From Jaapia argillacea MUCL 33604 (lineage: Eukaryota > Basidiomycota > Agaricomycetes > Jaapiales > Jaapiaceae): a stretch of DNA of 64,000 bases. Positions 22,900-34,135 of this stretch are shown in pieces (within the stretch, counting starts at the first letter, position 1; every line of letters starts with the position of its first letter). Where the stretch lies: positions 40,232 through 104,231 of the forward strand of contig KL197776.1 of assembly GCA_000697665.1 (NCBI GenBank), given 5' to 3'. The position numbers and the translations under genes are program-made. Below the pieces are notes generated by a model. The model worked only from the letters and a program-made list of their open reading frames with translations. It ran no database searches and was not told where the DNA came from.

Positions 22900-24080
22900 C
22901 AATATCGAGAAGGTACATCGTTCTCTCCTTTCATCTTTTTCGCTCCTCATCCGTACAGGTGTTAGCTCGAAACTATCTCGACGTTCGCCTCCGAATCATC
23001 CCGAGAGAGTTTAGATGTATTTCATGCGCAGGGTCGAGCTGTAGCTGTCTCGGCTTACCAATGCGATCAGGAGTGGGAAGAGGACGAGAAAGTGTTTGGA
23101 TGAGCATGCGGGAGGAGAGCATCGTTGGCCTTCTCGGCGTACCCTTTGAATCCTCAGGACCCTTTGGATCCCATTCTCGATGTTCGTGATCTCAAGATTG
23201 TCCGTCCTTCCTCTTTCCATCCCTCTCGCTCCTCGTTGACGATCGTTTTGGACAGCTGGGTTTAGACCCCCGATCAAGAGATAGAAGTAGATGAGAGTGC
23301 GGTGTCTGCCTGAATATATGACTGGTGGCGTTGACCCCGTAGAGAACATTTGAGGAACTTTTCCATAATATGAGATGGTACGTCCTCTCCGCTCTCCATT
23401 TTCTCCATCCTGATTCACGGGAATGTTAGATCATAACCTTACCCCTCGACGTTATCATCCGAAGCCTCAACTGTGAGCTCATGAGAGGAGGGTTGAGTGG
23501 TACCTGCTTCGGACCGTCGGCTTGGAAATAATCCGTTTTGGAAGAGGATGAGAGTGTTGGGATGAATATGTGGGTGGAGAGGATAGGGACGACATCGGGA
23601 ATTTCTCATGTTGCTGCGCACATCGAGAAGAAGCCTTGGAGGACGATCCTGTTCATAATTTCGGGATGGTGCGTCACCTTCTTTCCATCTTTTCGACCCC
23701 CATTCGCTCGAATCTTTGATTGAAACCGTCGTCGATGTTCTCATGTGAACCCTCCCCAAGATCGATCTCGTGGCATGTCCTAGGAGGAGGGTCGAACGGT
23801 AGTGACCCCGGACCGTCGGCTTGGAAGAGGATGAGATTGCGGAGACGAATACGCGAATGGAGATGATAGGGACGACATCCTGATCTCTCGTCTTGCTGCG
23901 TATGTCGTCCAGAAGCCTTGGAGTAAGTTACTGTTCATGGTTCTGTTACACTCTGCTCATCGTTTCGCTCCTCGTTCACGCAAATGCTAGGTCTAAACCG
24001 CCCCGTCGACGTTCTCATCTGAACCATCTGGTACCTCCGATCTTTTCTCTGAAAATGACGACTTTAGGAGTGTCGGAAGG
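22900..24080 (+). repeat. Tandem degenerate units (about 295 bp) upstream of BTB-3
   Basis: The two clearest units begin TCGGCTTGGAA at about 23516 and 23813. Each has GAAGAGGATGAGA, AGGGACGACATC, AAGCCTTGGAG, a TTTCGGGATGGTGCGTCACC-like segment, a pyrimidine-rich spacer and CGATGTTCTCATCTGAACC. A third unit at about 23220-23515 and partial ones at 22900-23110 are more diverged. Related units lie upstream of BTB-2. They may be decayed exon/intron pairs of an unknown gene. Confidence 0.5.
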
Positions 24081-24600
24081 CCTCTCGACTCTCCGCGAGC
24101 CGTCCAATGCCATGAATTATACATTTCTGATGGATGGGGGGGTGATTTTATCGTTACGAACGGATCTACGGTGGTCGGGAGAGTCTACCGACGTGCGTTT
24201 GGCTGCTAGGAAATGGCAAATGCTCGGTAGTCAATACGACCATGAACCCGTCTTGGGTTTTTGGTTCTGTTTTCTCCTGTGGATGCCATGATGGATCAAT
24301 GTCTTCCTACTCTTGACAATGTATCCGACTAGGAACTATCATTGCTTCAGCATGCGTGTCGCCTCTAGCTGTGGGCGTCTATCTGCCGTGCCACGTGTGG
24401 ATGTTTCCCATTTCTACTCAAGTCCAGTAGGCCGCGTGTCCCCTGGGCGCCCTATCATTCTCCTTTTATCTCCCATCTGCGATTGACGTGAGCACTGACA
24501 ATCTCGCTTTCCTTGTTATTCATCGCGTCGATATTCTCTTCCTAGGTCTCTGCAACACCAGAAACATTTTCCGAGATCTCGTTCAGGCCACACCAGCGAC

Positions 24601-25610
24601 ATGACCACTTTCTCAGAGGAACCAGGACTGGTTCGCAGTGACGATTTGTGGTACGAAGACGGATCAGTAGGGTTACGGGCTGGCATGACGCTCTTCCGCG
24701 TGCACACAAGTATTCTTTCGAGACACTCTGAAGTCTTGAAAGCTATCTTCTCTCAAGCCCTGGAAACAAACTCGGAGATGTACGAAGGATGTCCTCTCGT
24801 CGAAGTGACTGACTCTGAAAATGACTGGGAGCATTTTTTGAAGACCATCTACATCTGGCCGTAAGTATGTCCGAAGCTGTTGCGGATCTGCCAAAGTTAA
24901 GATTCTCCTCCAGATACTTTATGCCCATGTTCAAGGAGCCATTCGACGTCGTCGCCGCGGTTGCGCGGCTCAGCACCAAGTATGCATGCTCGGACCTCCG
25001 TTACCGAGCCACCCTACACCTCGCGTCTGTCTTCCCCTTTTCCCCGACAAATTGGGCCATACGCGACAAAACACGCCTCATACCTCCTTTCGAAGGCGAA
25101 CTAGCGGCGTACCTCAAATTAGCGTTCGAATGTGATCTCAAGATCATCTTGCCCGCTCTTTACTACTCGGCCTGCCAAGGGCCCCTTGCGGATGCCCTGA
25201 AGGCCTTCGATTCGGTCCGTCATTCAACAAATCTAGACGTCAGTCCCGCATTTCTCCTCGGTCGTGATCGTCTTCGATACGCCGAAAATCAGAGTGCATC
25301 GGCCTACTTACTGCAGAGGAATCCAACCTTTTGGTGCGTGCTCGGTTGTGATGTTGAGGAAGGGTTTCTCAGGGACAGGGCTGAGGCCCTTGTGAGGTCG
25401 ACAGCAAGTGCAAGTGCTGAGCAGAAGACATATGCTCAGTGTTGCATTCGACACCATCATCCGGTTGAAGGCCATCACAGCAAATGCTACTGGTACTGCA
25501 CTTTCATCGAGCAATCAATTGAAGCAAGCCGGAACAGTGTGTGGGAGAAGTTACCAGAGTTCTTTGGGTTGTCGGATTGGGAGACCTTGAAGAAGGAAGC
25601 TGATGTGTGA
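24601..25610 (+). CDS. BTB/POZ-domain protein 3 (318 aa)
   Basis: Exons 24601-24860 and 24914-25610 are joined across a 53-bp phase-2 intron (GTAAGT..CAG). The BTB part reads SDDLWYEDGSVGLRAG, LFRVHTSILSRHSEVLK, CPLVEVTDSENDWEHFL. The middle keeps RLIPPFEGELAAYLKLAFE and LLGRDRLRYAEN. The C-terminal Cys/His set is present (LGCDVEEG; C-x2-H-x6-HH-x2-C-x3-C). Compared with BTB-2 it lacks a few residues in the FSLPQAPE stretch and near the C-terminus. It faces protease 3 tail to tail with only 243 bp between stop codons. A role as a Cullin-3 adaptor is inferred from the domain alone. Confidence 0.83.
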
Positions 25611-25853
25611 TGACCGCTCCCCCGCGAAGTGAACCATACATGTTTGGGTTCGAGCAACGTATCGATGAATTGCTGGAGGTTTCGCCGTGTTGTACTAGTA
25701 ATTATATTGTGATATATCTTGTAGTCCGTTAGTACAGAGGTCCATATGATTGTCTATGCTATCACAGTATCCATGATCGTCTTATGTAGTAGTGGTCCAC
25801 CCCACTTGAAACTGTCCTGCAAGTCCAAATGTCCATGGGAAAGTGGTGACGCC

Positions 25854-27051
25854 TCAAACATCGATGCCGCGATAAGTCCTCAACATGTCCCTCATCCGAC
25901 TCACCTGACCTACAGAGTCGACGATTCAGCCATCGCGAACGGATCGACGAAAGCCGAGAAATAAACTCACCTAGCGTGAACTGAGTTCTACATGTATCGT
26001 CCGAGTAATCCATGAAATTATGAATCGGATCCAGCCCAGGGTCTCCAGGACAGGAATCAGGGGCAACAGTGGGACAACCAGAGGATGGAGCAGCTTCAGC
26101 TGGTGTATCAGAGACGGAATCTCCGGGACTGGTACAGCCGCCTTGGAATGTATGCCATAAACCTGACCAGTGTCCGACCTCGTGGATCAGGTTCTAAACG
26201 CGATGCTTGTGTTGAGAGACAGGGAAGAGGGGGTTGGAGGGATGTGGAACTTACGGCTCCTAAATCTTGCTTCGCGAAACCACCACCTGGAAGAGTGGGA
26301 AAGATGACTACGACACCATCACTGATGGGATCTGTCGCGTAATCCCAAGGGAAGCTTGAGTATCCAAGCGTAGTACCAGTTCCGGTTGGCGGTTTTCTGT
26401 GCCCGAGAGATATGAGATAACATTGCCAGATGAGAGGAGTGAAGATAGAAAATGCTTACGGTAAGCCACCAACGATATATACATTCAGAACATCAGGATT
26501 TCGGACGGCTAGTGATTGTTTCATTGGCGCTGCATCTGCTGGTCTGCAGGACAGGACACGGGAATGATGAGCCAAGTGTTCGATTAGATGAAACCTCTCA
26601 AACGAACATTGACAACAGCGTGAACCAAGCGGGTTCGAGCCATCGGGATATGTTTGCGGACTGGAAAGAGATACCGGTAGCGACGAATGCTTGATTGAGT
26701 ACGGCCAGCTGGTTTTCGATATAGGTGTCTCTGAACGACAAGTCAATGGACGCTCGACGGCCGAAAAGAATGTTCTAAGTTTACGTACGGGATACAACCT
26801 CCCTCCAACGTATTAGTGTCGCAAATGACATTCCAGTATACCGGAACCACTGGAGAAACGGCGGCGGAGGCAGAGGCAGCCTTGTGAGGTAACACGAGAT
26901 GTTCGCGAAAATGAGCCTCAGCGAGGAGGACGTCATTTGCTGTGACCTCTGAGCCACATAGCCCTGTTGGCGGAGCGGGGGAGGCGAGGACCGACTCCAA
27001 GGTTACACACACGATGGCGAGAATCAGACAGCATGATTGAAGAAAGATCAT
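25854..27051 (-). CDS. Secreted M43-type zinc metalloprotease 3 (296 aa)
   Basis: Six exons on the minus strand (27051-26789, 26730-26608, 26543-26460, 26396-26255, 26193-25971, 25909-25854) give 297 codons with the stop, and all introns keep GT..AG. It has a signal peptide (residues 1-24, ending LASPAPP), zinc site [11 protein letters not shown] at about 208-218, FQGGC, a DSVSDTPAE loop, and the Met-turn segment [10 protein letters not shown]. Compared with protease 1 it has one extra residue in exon 3 and three fewer after the zinc site; exon lengths and intron positions are otherwise equal. It is convergent with BTB-3 and forms an inverted copy of the protease/BTB module at 6.7-9.3 kb. Likely an extracellular protease. 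Confidence 0.87.
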
Positions 27052-27420
27052 GGACGAGTTTGAAGGTGGGTGAGTTGGCGGATGTGCATGAAAATCGTCA
27101 ATGGGAGAGCCCTATAAGAACAGGGTTTGGCTTGGAAATTGTCAGTGCCTCCCCGCATCACATAGGTTCTTGGCACGGGTCCAGGCGCATCCTGAGCCTT
27201 CGCCAAGGGGCGCCAATTAGGCTGTGTACCATGAATGATGCGAGCAAGCTTGTGAGCACCGCCAGCGACGGTCTTGGCAAAGATGAGCGCGCGTTCAAAT
27301 CTTGTAAGTACTCCTTGGACTGTTTCCTTACAGCCGTAGTGGTTCTAGGTGACACCGTCGAAGAAAGATATAACAAGAATAGGGATCTCGGAGTCAGAGA
27401 AGTACATAATGTCTAGTGTG
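27052..27420 (-). promoter_or_regulatory. Upstream block of protease 3, with coding-like content
   Basis: Aligned with the blocks before proteases 1 and 2. A TTCTTATAGGG box lies about 60 bp before the ATG, followed by GACGATTTTCATGC. Farther upstream the minus strand reads in one frame, with one TAG, SDSEIPILVISFFDG then FERALIFAKTVAGGAHKLAR, which suggests a relic gene carried along with the duplications. Confidence 0.5.
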
Positions 27421-27965
27421 GTCATACATCGCATTGTAGCTCCCGCTTGAAAGACAACATCGGCTGCAAGTTCTTGGTGGGTGCACAGCATCGCCATGTG
27501 TCGATCAAAATAATCGCCATCAGATCTGGCGTTTAATACACAGTCAGTGGGTTTCACATCCAACTACCGTCATGTAAGTAGTGTCTACATCTTATATCTC
27601 AGCCTCGGCCTATGCTTGAGCTCATACTGCGAATTTGATGCCCTCGCTATGACGTTTCCACCCCTTGTCTACCCCTTCGCCATCGGGAGAGCTGCTGTGC
27701 ACAGCTAACGTCATGCTGGATTTTAGCGCTTCTGTGCAAGAATCAGTTGCATATAGCATTTCGAGTCGCCGGCATTTACAGTATCCTCTCTTACCAGGAC
27801 AGGTGAGTTCACCATTCCATCTCGGCCAATCCCATCACAGCTCAACAAGAGCGACTTAGGTGCTACACACCATCTGTTGCTTTTACCAGTTCTGAGGTCT
27901 AATCACTCGAAACAAGCCTCTCTCACTGTCCATTCCAATCGCCCGAATACCTCACAGACCTTAAT
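27421..27965. other. Intergenic between protease 3 and BTB-4 (divergent)
   Basis: Region between divergent genes, presumably holding both promoters. A minus-strand open frame (27563 down to 27345) with HQELAADVVFQAGATMRCMT runs into the coding-like block upstream of protease 3. No other feature was recognised. Confidence 0.4.
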
Positions 27966-29003
27966 ATGACCCTTCTTCCGGAGAAAGAAACCTTCGTCCA
28001 GATTGCTGATCTCTGGTACGATGATGGATCAGTTGTACTCCAGGCAGGGTCGGCTCGCTTTCGAGTTCACAGGAGCATCCTCTCGAAGCACTCCCATTTC
28101 CTGAAAACCACCTTCTCATTACCGCAAGTCCAGCTACCCGAGTCGGAGACATACGAAGATTGTCCAATCGTGAGGGTTACAGACTCTGAAGAGGACTGGG
28201 AGCATTACCTCAGAGCAATCTACGAATGGCAGTGAGTAATACCGCCACATAATCGTTCTACGGCAGTTGATCCCATTGAAATTTCCCGTTGTAGATATTT
28301 CCGACCTGGTCGTAAAGCAAAGTTCGAAGTCGTTGCTGGGGTTGCTCGACTGAGCACCAAGTACGAGTCACCGCACCTTCTCCAACGGGCGATCGATCAC
28401 CTCGTGTCCACCTTTCCCTCGTCATCTGCAGCTTGGAATTTTCGGAAAGATTCACGTCTCATCCCACCCATCCCAGACGAATTCGCCACATATCTCAGAC
28501 TGGCCTTAGAGTGCAACATACAGATCATCTTACCAGCCCTGTACTTCTACGCATGTCAACTTCCCGTCGCAGAAACAATGAGGGCACTCCATTCCGTTCA
28601 GCAGTCGACTGAAACAGATCTTTCCACAAACTTCGTCGTCGGTCGTGACCGCCTTCGCGAGGCCGAAACAACTCATACCTTGGCATTCTTGATTTGGGGA
28701 TTTCGTTTCCCTGGGTGCTCGCAGAACTGCAATACCAGCCAAGGACTAGCCAAGGCGAGGTCTGAGGCCCTCAAAAGATCAACGGGGACGGAGACGTACG
28801 TGCAATGGTGCATCACACATGCAGGAGAAGTGGGAGCCCATCATGGGTTCTGCAAGACTTGTTGCAAGACCATCGAGGAAGGGATTCAAGGTGGTCGGGA
28901 GAAGGTCTGGGAGAAGTTGCCTGAGTTCTTTGGACTGTCTGATTGGGAGACTTTGAGGAAGGAGGCTCTGGTTTTCGATGAATCCGCTGATCTTGGAGGT
29001 TGA
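27966..29003 (+). CDS. BTB/POZ-domain protein 4 (324 aa)
   Basis: Exons 27966-28231 and 28295-29003, 63-bp phase-2 intron (GTGAGT..TAG). BTB domain: IADLWYDDGSVVLQAG, FRVHRSILSKHSHFLK, CPIVRVTDSEEDWEHYL, then YFRPGRKAKFEVVAGVARLS. The middle is more diverged than in BTB-2 and BTB-3 (RLIPPIPDEFATYLRLALE, ALYFYACQLPVAE) but keeps VVGRDRLREAE. C-terminal CSQNCN and C-x2-H-x6-HH-x2-C-x2-CC are complete. This copy is closest to the minus-strand fragment at 5000-5160. It lies 150 bp from the tail of BTB pseudogene 5. Adaptor function is inferred. Confidence 0.83.
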
Positions 29004-29149
29004 CTTGAATGTGGTCTGATTGCCGCTCGTGGTTCATTGTGGTGGAGATTCAGTGTTTCGGATTGTAAGCGTATTCTACGTCGATCGATGATCAAGTCAT
29101 CCAGAAGGATCGTCTGGACTAGTATCATGTATTAGCTGTAGTACCAAGC

Positions 29150-30153
29150 TCATCGCATGTGACAAACATCCTGGCCAAGAAGTCGGCTTGTCAAAGACAT
29201 TCACCTCCGCTTTCAACGTCTCCCAATCCGACAACTTAAAGACCCCCAGAATCTGCTCTCAAACTACCTTCCGTCCGTCCAGCCTCAACCGCCTTCAACG
29301 TTTTTTGACAAGACCCACAAAGCCCGATCTGGGTGCCAACGTTTTGCACCGCCAAACATAAGGCTCCAAATAATCTGTAGCCTTATTGACGGCGTCAGAC
29401 CTGGCCACCTTTAATTTGTCAAGACAGGTGGCGCTACCGGAGCAAACTGGGCGGGTAAACGCATAGTCGAGGGAAGCAAGGACACGAGCTGTTTCTGCTC
29501 TGCGAAGGCTACCAAGAGCATCGAGGAAGCTCGAGTATAGATCCCATTTTTCGGTTTCGTCGATTTGGAGGGAACGGAATACAGATATGGTTTCAGAAAA
29601 CAGGAGTGGAGAGGCAAAATAGTACAGAGTTGGAACAATGATGCCGATACCACACTCGAACGTCAATGAGAGGTATGCGACAAGTTCACCCTGGAATGGG
29701 GGAATGGGGAGGAGGGAGTGAGGAAGGAAACGTCGTCGAGAGGGCGTCGATTGCTCGCTGGCGAAGGTTCGGAGAGTCGTATTGTGGACTGAGATGAATA
29801 ATCTGCTACAACCTCAAATTTCGCTTTGCAACAGCTTGCTATCAGATATCCAAATCTCGACGGGGGGAGCACTCACGACCATTGATAGATTGGTTTCAGA
29901 TAATGGTGTAGGTCCATCGGGGAGTCCTGAACAATGACCATGGGGCAAACTCATGCATCTCCGAGTCGGGAAGGTTCGACTGTGGAAGGGAGAACATGTC
30001 CTTGAAGAATCCACCATTGGAAGCCAGGATACTTGTGTGAACGCGAAATCCAGTCTTGCCCGCCAACAAGACAACGGAGCCATCGAGCAATCCCGCTCTT
30101 TCACCACCTGGCGGACCCATACCAAATAAGAACTTTTTGAGACGAATGTGCAC
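29150..30153 (-). pseudogene. BTB/POZ protein 5, degenerate
   Basis: From 30153 the minus strand encodes LLDGSVVLLAGKTGFRVHTS and FFKDMFSLPQSNLPDSE, closest to BTB-6. A base is then missing (CCCCATGGTC region near 29945), so IVQDSPMDLHHYLKPIYQW is read in another frame. In exon 2 the AKFEVVA segment is followed by further shifts (QSTIRLSEPSPASNRRPLDD is the wrong frame of the RQRAIDAL region). The tail frame from 29666 keeps YLEPYVW but loses the second half of the Cys/His set, ending FVGLVKKR. Remnants of the final FGL.DWETL segment extend to about 29150. Several independent lesions. Confidence 0.78.
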
Positions 30154-30429
30154 CGAGTGAAGAAGTTCAAGAGTACTAAGCGGTCTTGTAGGACCTGGGA
30201 CTGGTCACTTTTGGGAACGGATTGGTCGGAGGACTGAACGGAGGCTTAGAGAGGGGTCATGCCTATATAAGTACGCTGGGCTGAAGCAAATTGGTTCAGG
30301 CCCATTCCCATTCCCTTCACCCCATTGAGTCCTAAAATTCAACCACTGCTGGGCGGATGAGAGATCGACCTTTGTGCGGCTGTCTGTTTCACCCGATCCG
30401 ACTAGCCCAAATTCCCTGAGACTCAAGCT

Positions 30430-31646
30430 CACTGCGTTCCACGACAGATTACGACTTTGGGTAATGTGCCGACAATGTGCAGATTACACCCAGATTACAC
30501 ACCCATTTCGCCCAAATTACAACTTTGGGCAATGTCAGGGGAATGATACCATTTCGATGACATTACAAGCACATTTCACCCAGGTTTCACACACGTTTCG
30601 GTGCTGACATAATCTGGCATTATAATATCTTTTTGCTTCATTTCCGATCCCCTGCGACAGCACTCAAGCAGAATTCATTGAACAACATATTTATTCTCCA
30701 GTAATACTAGTACATTTTCTATGTACCAGACACATGAAACTGTCCATACACGACCACCGCAACACACCGCGAAAGCATTCGAGGGCCTGAGGAAGCCACG
30801 GGCAGTAGAGCCGACAAGCATCTCCTGCGAATGTCGGATTCCTGTCAGCATGCTACTAACTTCTGTATGGAAGACTGGAGGCTCACCTACTTGAGTGGGA
30901 AGCCTTCCAGGTCTGGGCTCGGGCCCATGGTGTACATCTGTAGGATGACCTGATGTCAGCGTGAGCGGAAGATAACATGATCACATTGGACTGACCATTG
31001 ATAGATACAAAGACCCTCGGTTCCAGGGTGTGCGATGATAGGTGGCTAGGTGAGGGGCATGAGGATCGTCCTTGTCAGAGGACGGGACTGTCTGTTAATT
31101 TAAAGGCAACGACTTACCAGACTGTTGGCCGAGTGTATGCTCCAAAAAACCCTCCCCTACCTCACAATCCAACTAGTCTCTGGTGGCCACATTATCCCAC
31201 CACCGCAGAATCTGGATGGAGTACTACAGAGAGGGTGGAACATGTCATATACTTCAGTGTTGGCAAAAGAATAGAATGGGAGTACACCTACCTGACGAGA
31301 TTACACAGACCTCTGGTCTTTCAAAGCCGGCTTGATTCATTTGTAGACACTGCCCATCGACTCAGATGACCTCTACGTAGTGAGCAACAAGGCGAATAAC
31401 AGGAAGGGCGACAGGAATTGAAGACGCGGAGGAGGAAGACAAGTGTTTGAAACTCCACGTGTCGATTGCGGACTTGGAGTTTTCGAATCTGCTGGGTGTA
31501 ATCCAGCCGAAATGTGCTCGTAATCTGCGGATTATACTCACATTATCCAAAAGGCATAATCTCATCGAAATCTGGATGTAATTTCATTGTAATCTACGGA
31601 TTCCCCACACATTAACCACCGGCGTAATCTGGCGTGGAACGCAGTG
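30430..31646. mobile_element. Non-autonomous DNA transposon with 24-bp inverted ends
   Basis: The left end CACTGCGTTCCACGACAGAT (then TACG, 30430-30453) is matched inverted at the right end (CGTAATCTGGCGTGGAACGCAGTG, 31623-31646) with a single mismatch. Both subterminal regions are full of CAGATTACACCC- and CACATTTCG-type units, mirrored left to right. The 1.2-kb interior has no transposase-like frame (the longest plus frame, 30998-31369, is unrecognised). No clear target-site duplication flanks it, so superfamily is unassigned. CACTG ends would fit CACTA-like or hAT elements. Confidence 0.7.
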
Positions 31647-32078
31647 AAGGCACATCCACGTCTGACCGTCGCAGATGTTGGGATTCAGAATTGCCGCGGT
31701 GAGTTGCCAAGCCATGTTATCAAACCTAGACATCGTGGAGGTATGTTGCCTGCGTGTTACTCGGTGGCTTCATCATGGCTTTCAATTTGTATCTGTTTTG
31801 CGAGCGATGTCGCTCAGGCCACGTGGTGTAGACGCGTTGCTCACTACCGTTGTCACCTCCAAGCTTCAAGGCTTCACATTGTGTTTCCCTCCACAGGACA
31901 GCGACAGACCGGCCTATATCCAACAGTTCAGAAACTGCAATAAACTTGGCTACGGTACGTCATGCTACCTGCGTCTAGGATGAGGAATCGTATGGAACGA
32001 TAATGCAACCCTTGATTGTCCAGTTTGCACATTATATTCCTCCTTCAAGTCCATCTTCACGCGAATAACTCACGCTCC
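31647..32078 (+). other. Upstream region of BTB-6, nothing recognised
   Basis: Short frames only, with no similarity to the upstream regions of BTB-2 and BTB-3. Confidence 0.35.
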
Positions 32079-33185
32079 ATGAGCACCTCAGAGACATCAA
32101 GCGAGGGTGCTGGTAGCGCTCTGGAGGTCAGCGGTGTGAACAAGGAACTCGTTGCATCAGGAGCTTCGAAGTTGGGGTTTGTAAAGAGTCGGGATTTGTG
32201 GTTTAATGATGGATCTGTGGTCTTGGTGGCGGACAAAACTGCTTTCCGAGTCCACGCTAGTATCTTATCCTCGAATGCTAGCGTCTTCCAGGATATGTTC
32301 TCGCTTCCCCCATCCAATTTGCCTGACTCGGAATTGTATGAAGGCTGCCCTTTCGTCGTCGTCCACGACTCCCCGACAGATCTACGTCATTTTCTCAAGA
32401 CAATCTATGACTTATCGTAAGTCTTCACAACTTTTAGACGGATTTCCTACCGGCGAACTTAGATTCGCATTAGCTACTTCCGCTCCAACAGTAAGGTCAA
32501 ATTCGAGGTCTTGGCAGCCATTGCGAGACTCAGCACGAAGTACGACTCCCCGTACTTACGCCAGCGAGCCATAGATACACTCGCGACAACTTTCCCTTCA
32601 TCGCTTTCTGGTTGGGACAACCGACACACCTCTCGCCTCATCCCTCCTTTCCAAGGCGCACTCGGCCAATGCCTCTCCCTAGCTGTCGAATGCGACTTTC
32701 GCGTTATACTCCCTTCGCTCTACTTCCTCGCCTCACGTTTCTCCCTTCCCGATGTCGCCTCGGCCTTCCGATCCACTCAGCTGGGCGAACAGCAGAAATG
32801 GGACCTGTATACAGACTGCCTTCACGGTTTAGAAAGACTACGTCAAGCCGAGACTACTCAAATCCTTGCATTCCTCGACTATTCGTTCGTTCGGCCCGGA
32901 TGCCAAAATAACGCCAACTGCTCCGATAAGTTGAATCGCACCAGATCCGAGGCCATCAAGAAGGCTGTAGATTCCAAGCCCTATGCTCAGTGGTGTAGCG
33001 TGCATGCGTCCGAAGTTGGCGCTCAGATAGGGCTTTGTGAACCTTGCAAGAAAACAGTTACAGAGTCGATCACTGTTGCCAGGAGTGCCATTTGGGACCA
33101 GTTGCCGCAGTACTTTGGGCTCCCCGATTGGGATACCTTGGAGGCGGAGGCGAGAGTCTTCGAGGACACCTCGGAAGCCAAATGA
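32079..33185 (+). CDS. BTB/POZ-domain protein 6 (349 aa)
   Basis: Exons 32079-32416 and 32474-33185, 57-bp phase-2 intron (GTAAGT..TAG). It has a longer Ser/Glu-rich head (about 35 residues) before the BTB domain: KSRDLWFNDGSVVLVADKTA, FRVHASILSSNASVF, CPFVVVHDSPTDLRHFL, YFRSNSKVKFEVLAAIARLS. The middle (RLIPPFQGALGQCLSLAVE, LYFLASRFSLPD) is a distinct subtype shared with pseudogene 5. At the C-terminus the HH pair is QI, but C-x2-H and the final C-x2-C remain, as does QYFGLPDWDTLEAE. The ATG at 32079 is preferred because the frame upstream has no other ATG. Confidence 0.82.
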
Positions 33186-34135
33186 ATAGTGTGGAGGGTC
33201 CTTGATTCCAGATCGTGAGTTATGGGACAACGGATCCTCTGAGTTTCGAACGGAGCCCTGACCGTTGTATTCCTTGTGCTCTTGCCTATGCGTCTATCGT
33301 CAATAGTCGGTGTTTAAGAGCTCGCTGAGGAATCCGAGTGACATTGTGTAGAATTACCACTGTATAGAGCTAGTTTGTTGGAGCATGGACAGTCACATCC
33401 CCGCGTGTTGATTGGTGATCTTCGGATTCTGCGACCAGCAGATTGCATTTAATTATCCCTGAATTCTGGCAATTGCGGCCCCTCGAAATCAGGGAGAAGT
33501 GACAGGCAAAACTGCAGCGAGAAGGAGGGTCCCATGTCTTTCGCGAAATGGGTGGTGAAGGAATGTCATGCCACGGTATCATGTGTATGTTAAAGGAAAC
33601 TACACGACTCTGAGGTAATTATAAGAAGATAGTCCGTGGCTGAAACCGAGAATACGAATAAAACTATGAGGGCGGATTCCAACAACAACGATACAACAAT
33701 ACAGTCCCTCGACAACACTCATACAACAAAGCAGCCTGAACCCTCCGCGCCAGGGGGTGACAGGGTATGACACAAACGAGGGCGGAGGCAGCAGCTCGCC
33801 GTATACCGCTCACTTGGAACTGTTAGGTTCAGAGTAATCCTCCACATCACAGTCAATTGTTTTTTGGACGTTGATCTCCAGCTTTACAAGTATGAGGTTA
33901 GCTAGAGTCACCACGAAAAGACAGTCGAGGGGTACAAACCTTAGTTCCCGTTGTTGGATCTCCACCCTGGATGATATTGCTCAATCATTACCTGGGCGTA
34001 CGAGGAAGAGAGTGGAAACACGTACCATGTACCGATTATAGGTATGACGGCTATTTGGGAAAAGGACTGGCATTTGGTGACGTTCTCCCGACGTCGATGA
34101 TCCTTGGGATCGGTCTCGCAGCGAGTCACGCGTAT
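33186..34135. other. Intergenic, nothing recognised
   Basis: No frame longer than about 70 codons with family resemblance. Confidence 0.4.

Noticed and set aside
30998-31369. Open frame inside the second transposon as a possible transposase
   Set aside because: Only 123 codons with no DDE-type or zinc-finger motif; the composition is like the non-coding surroundings.
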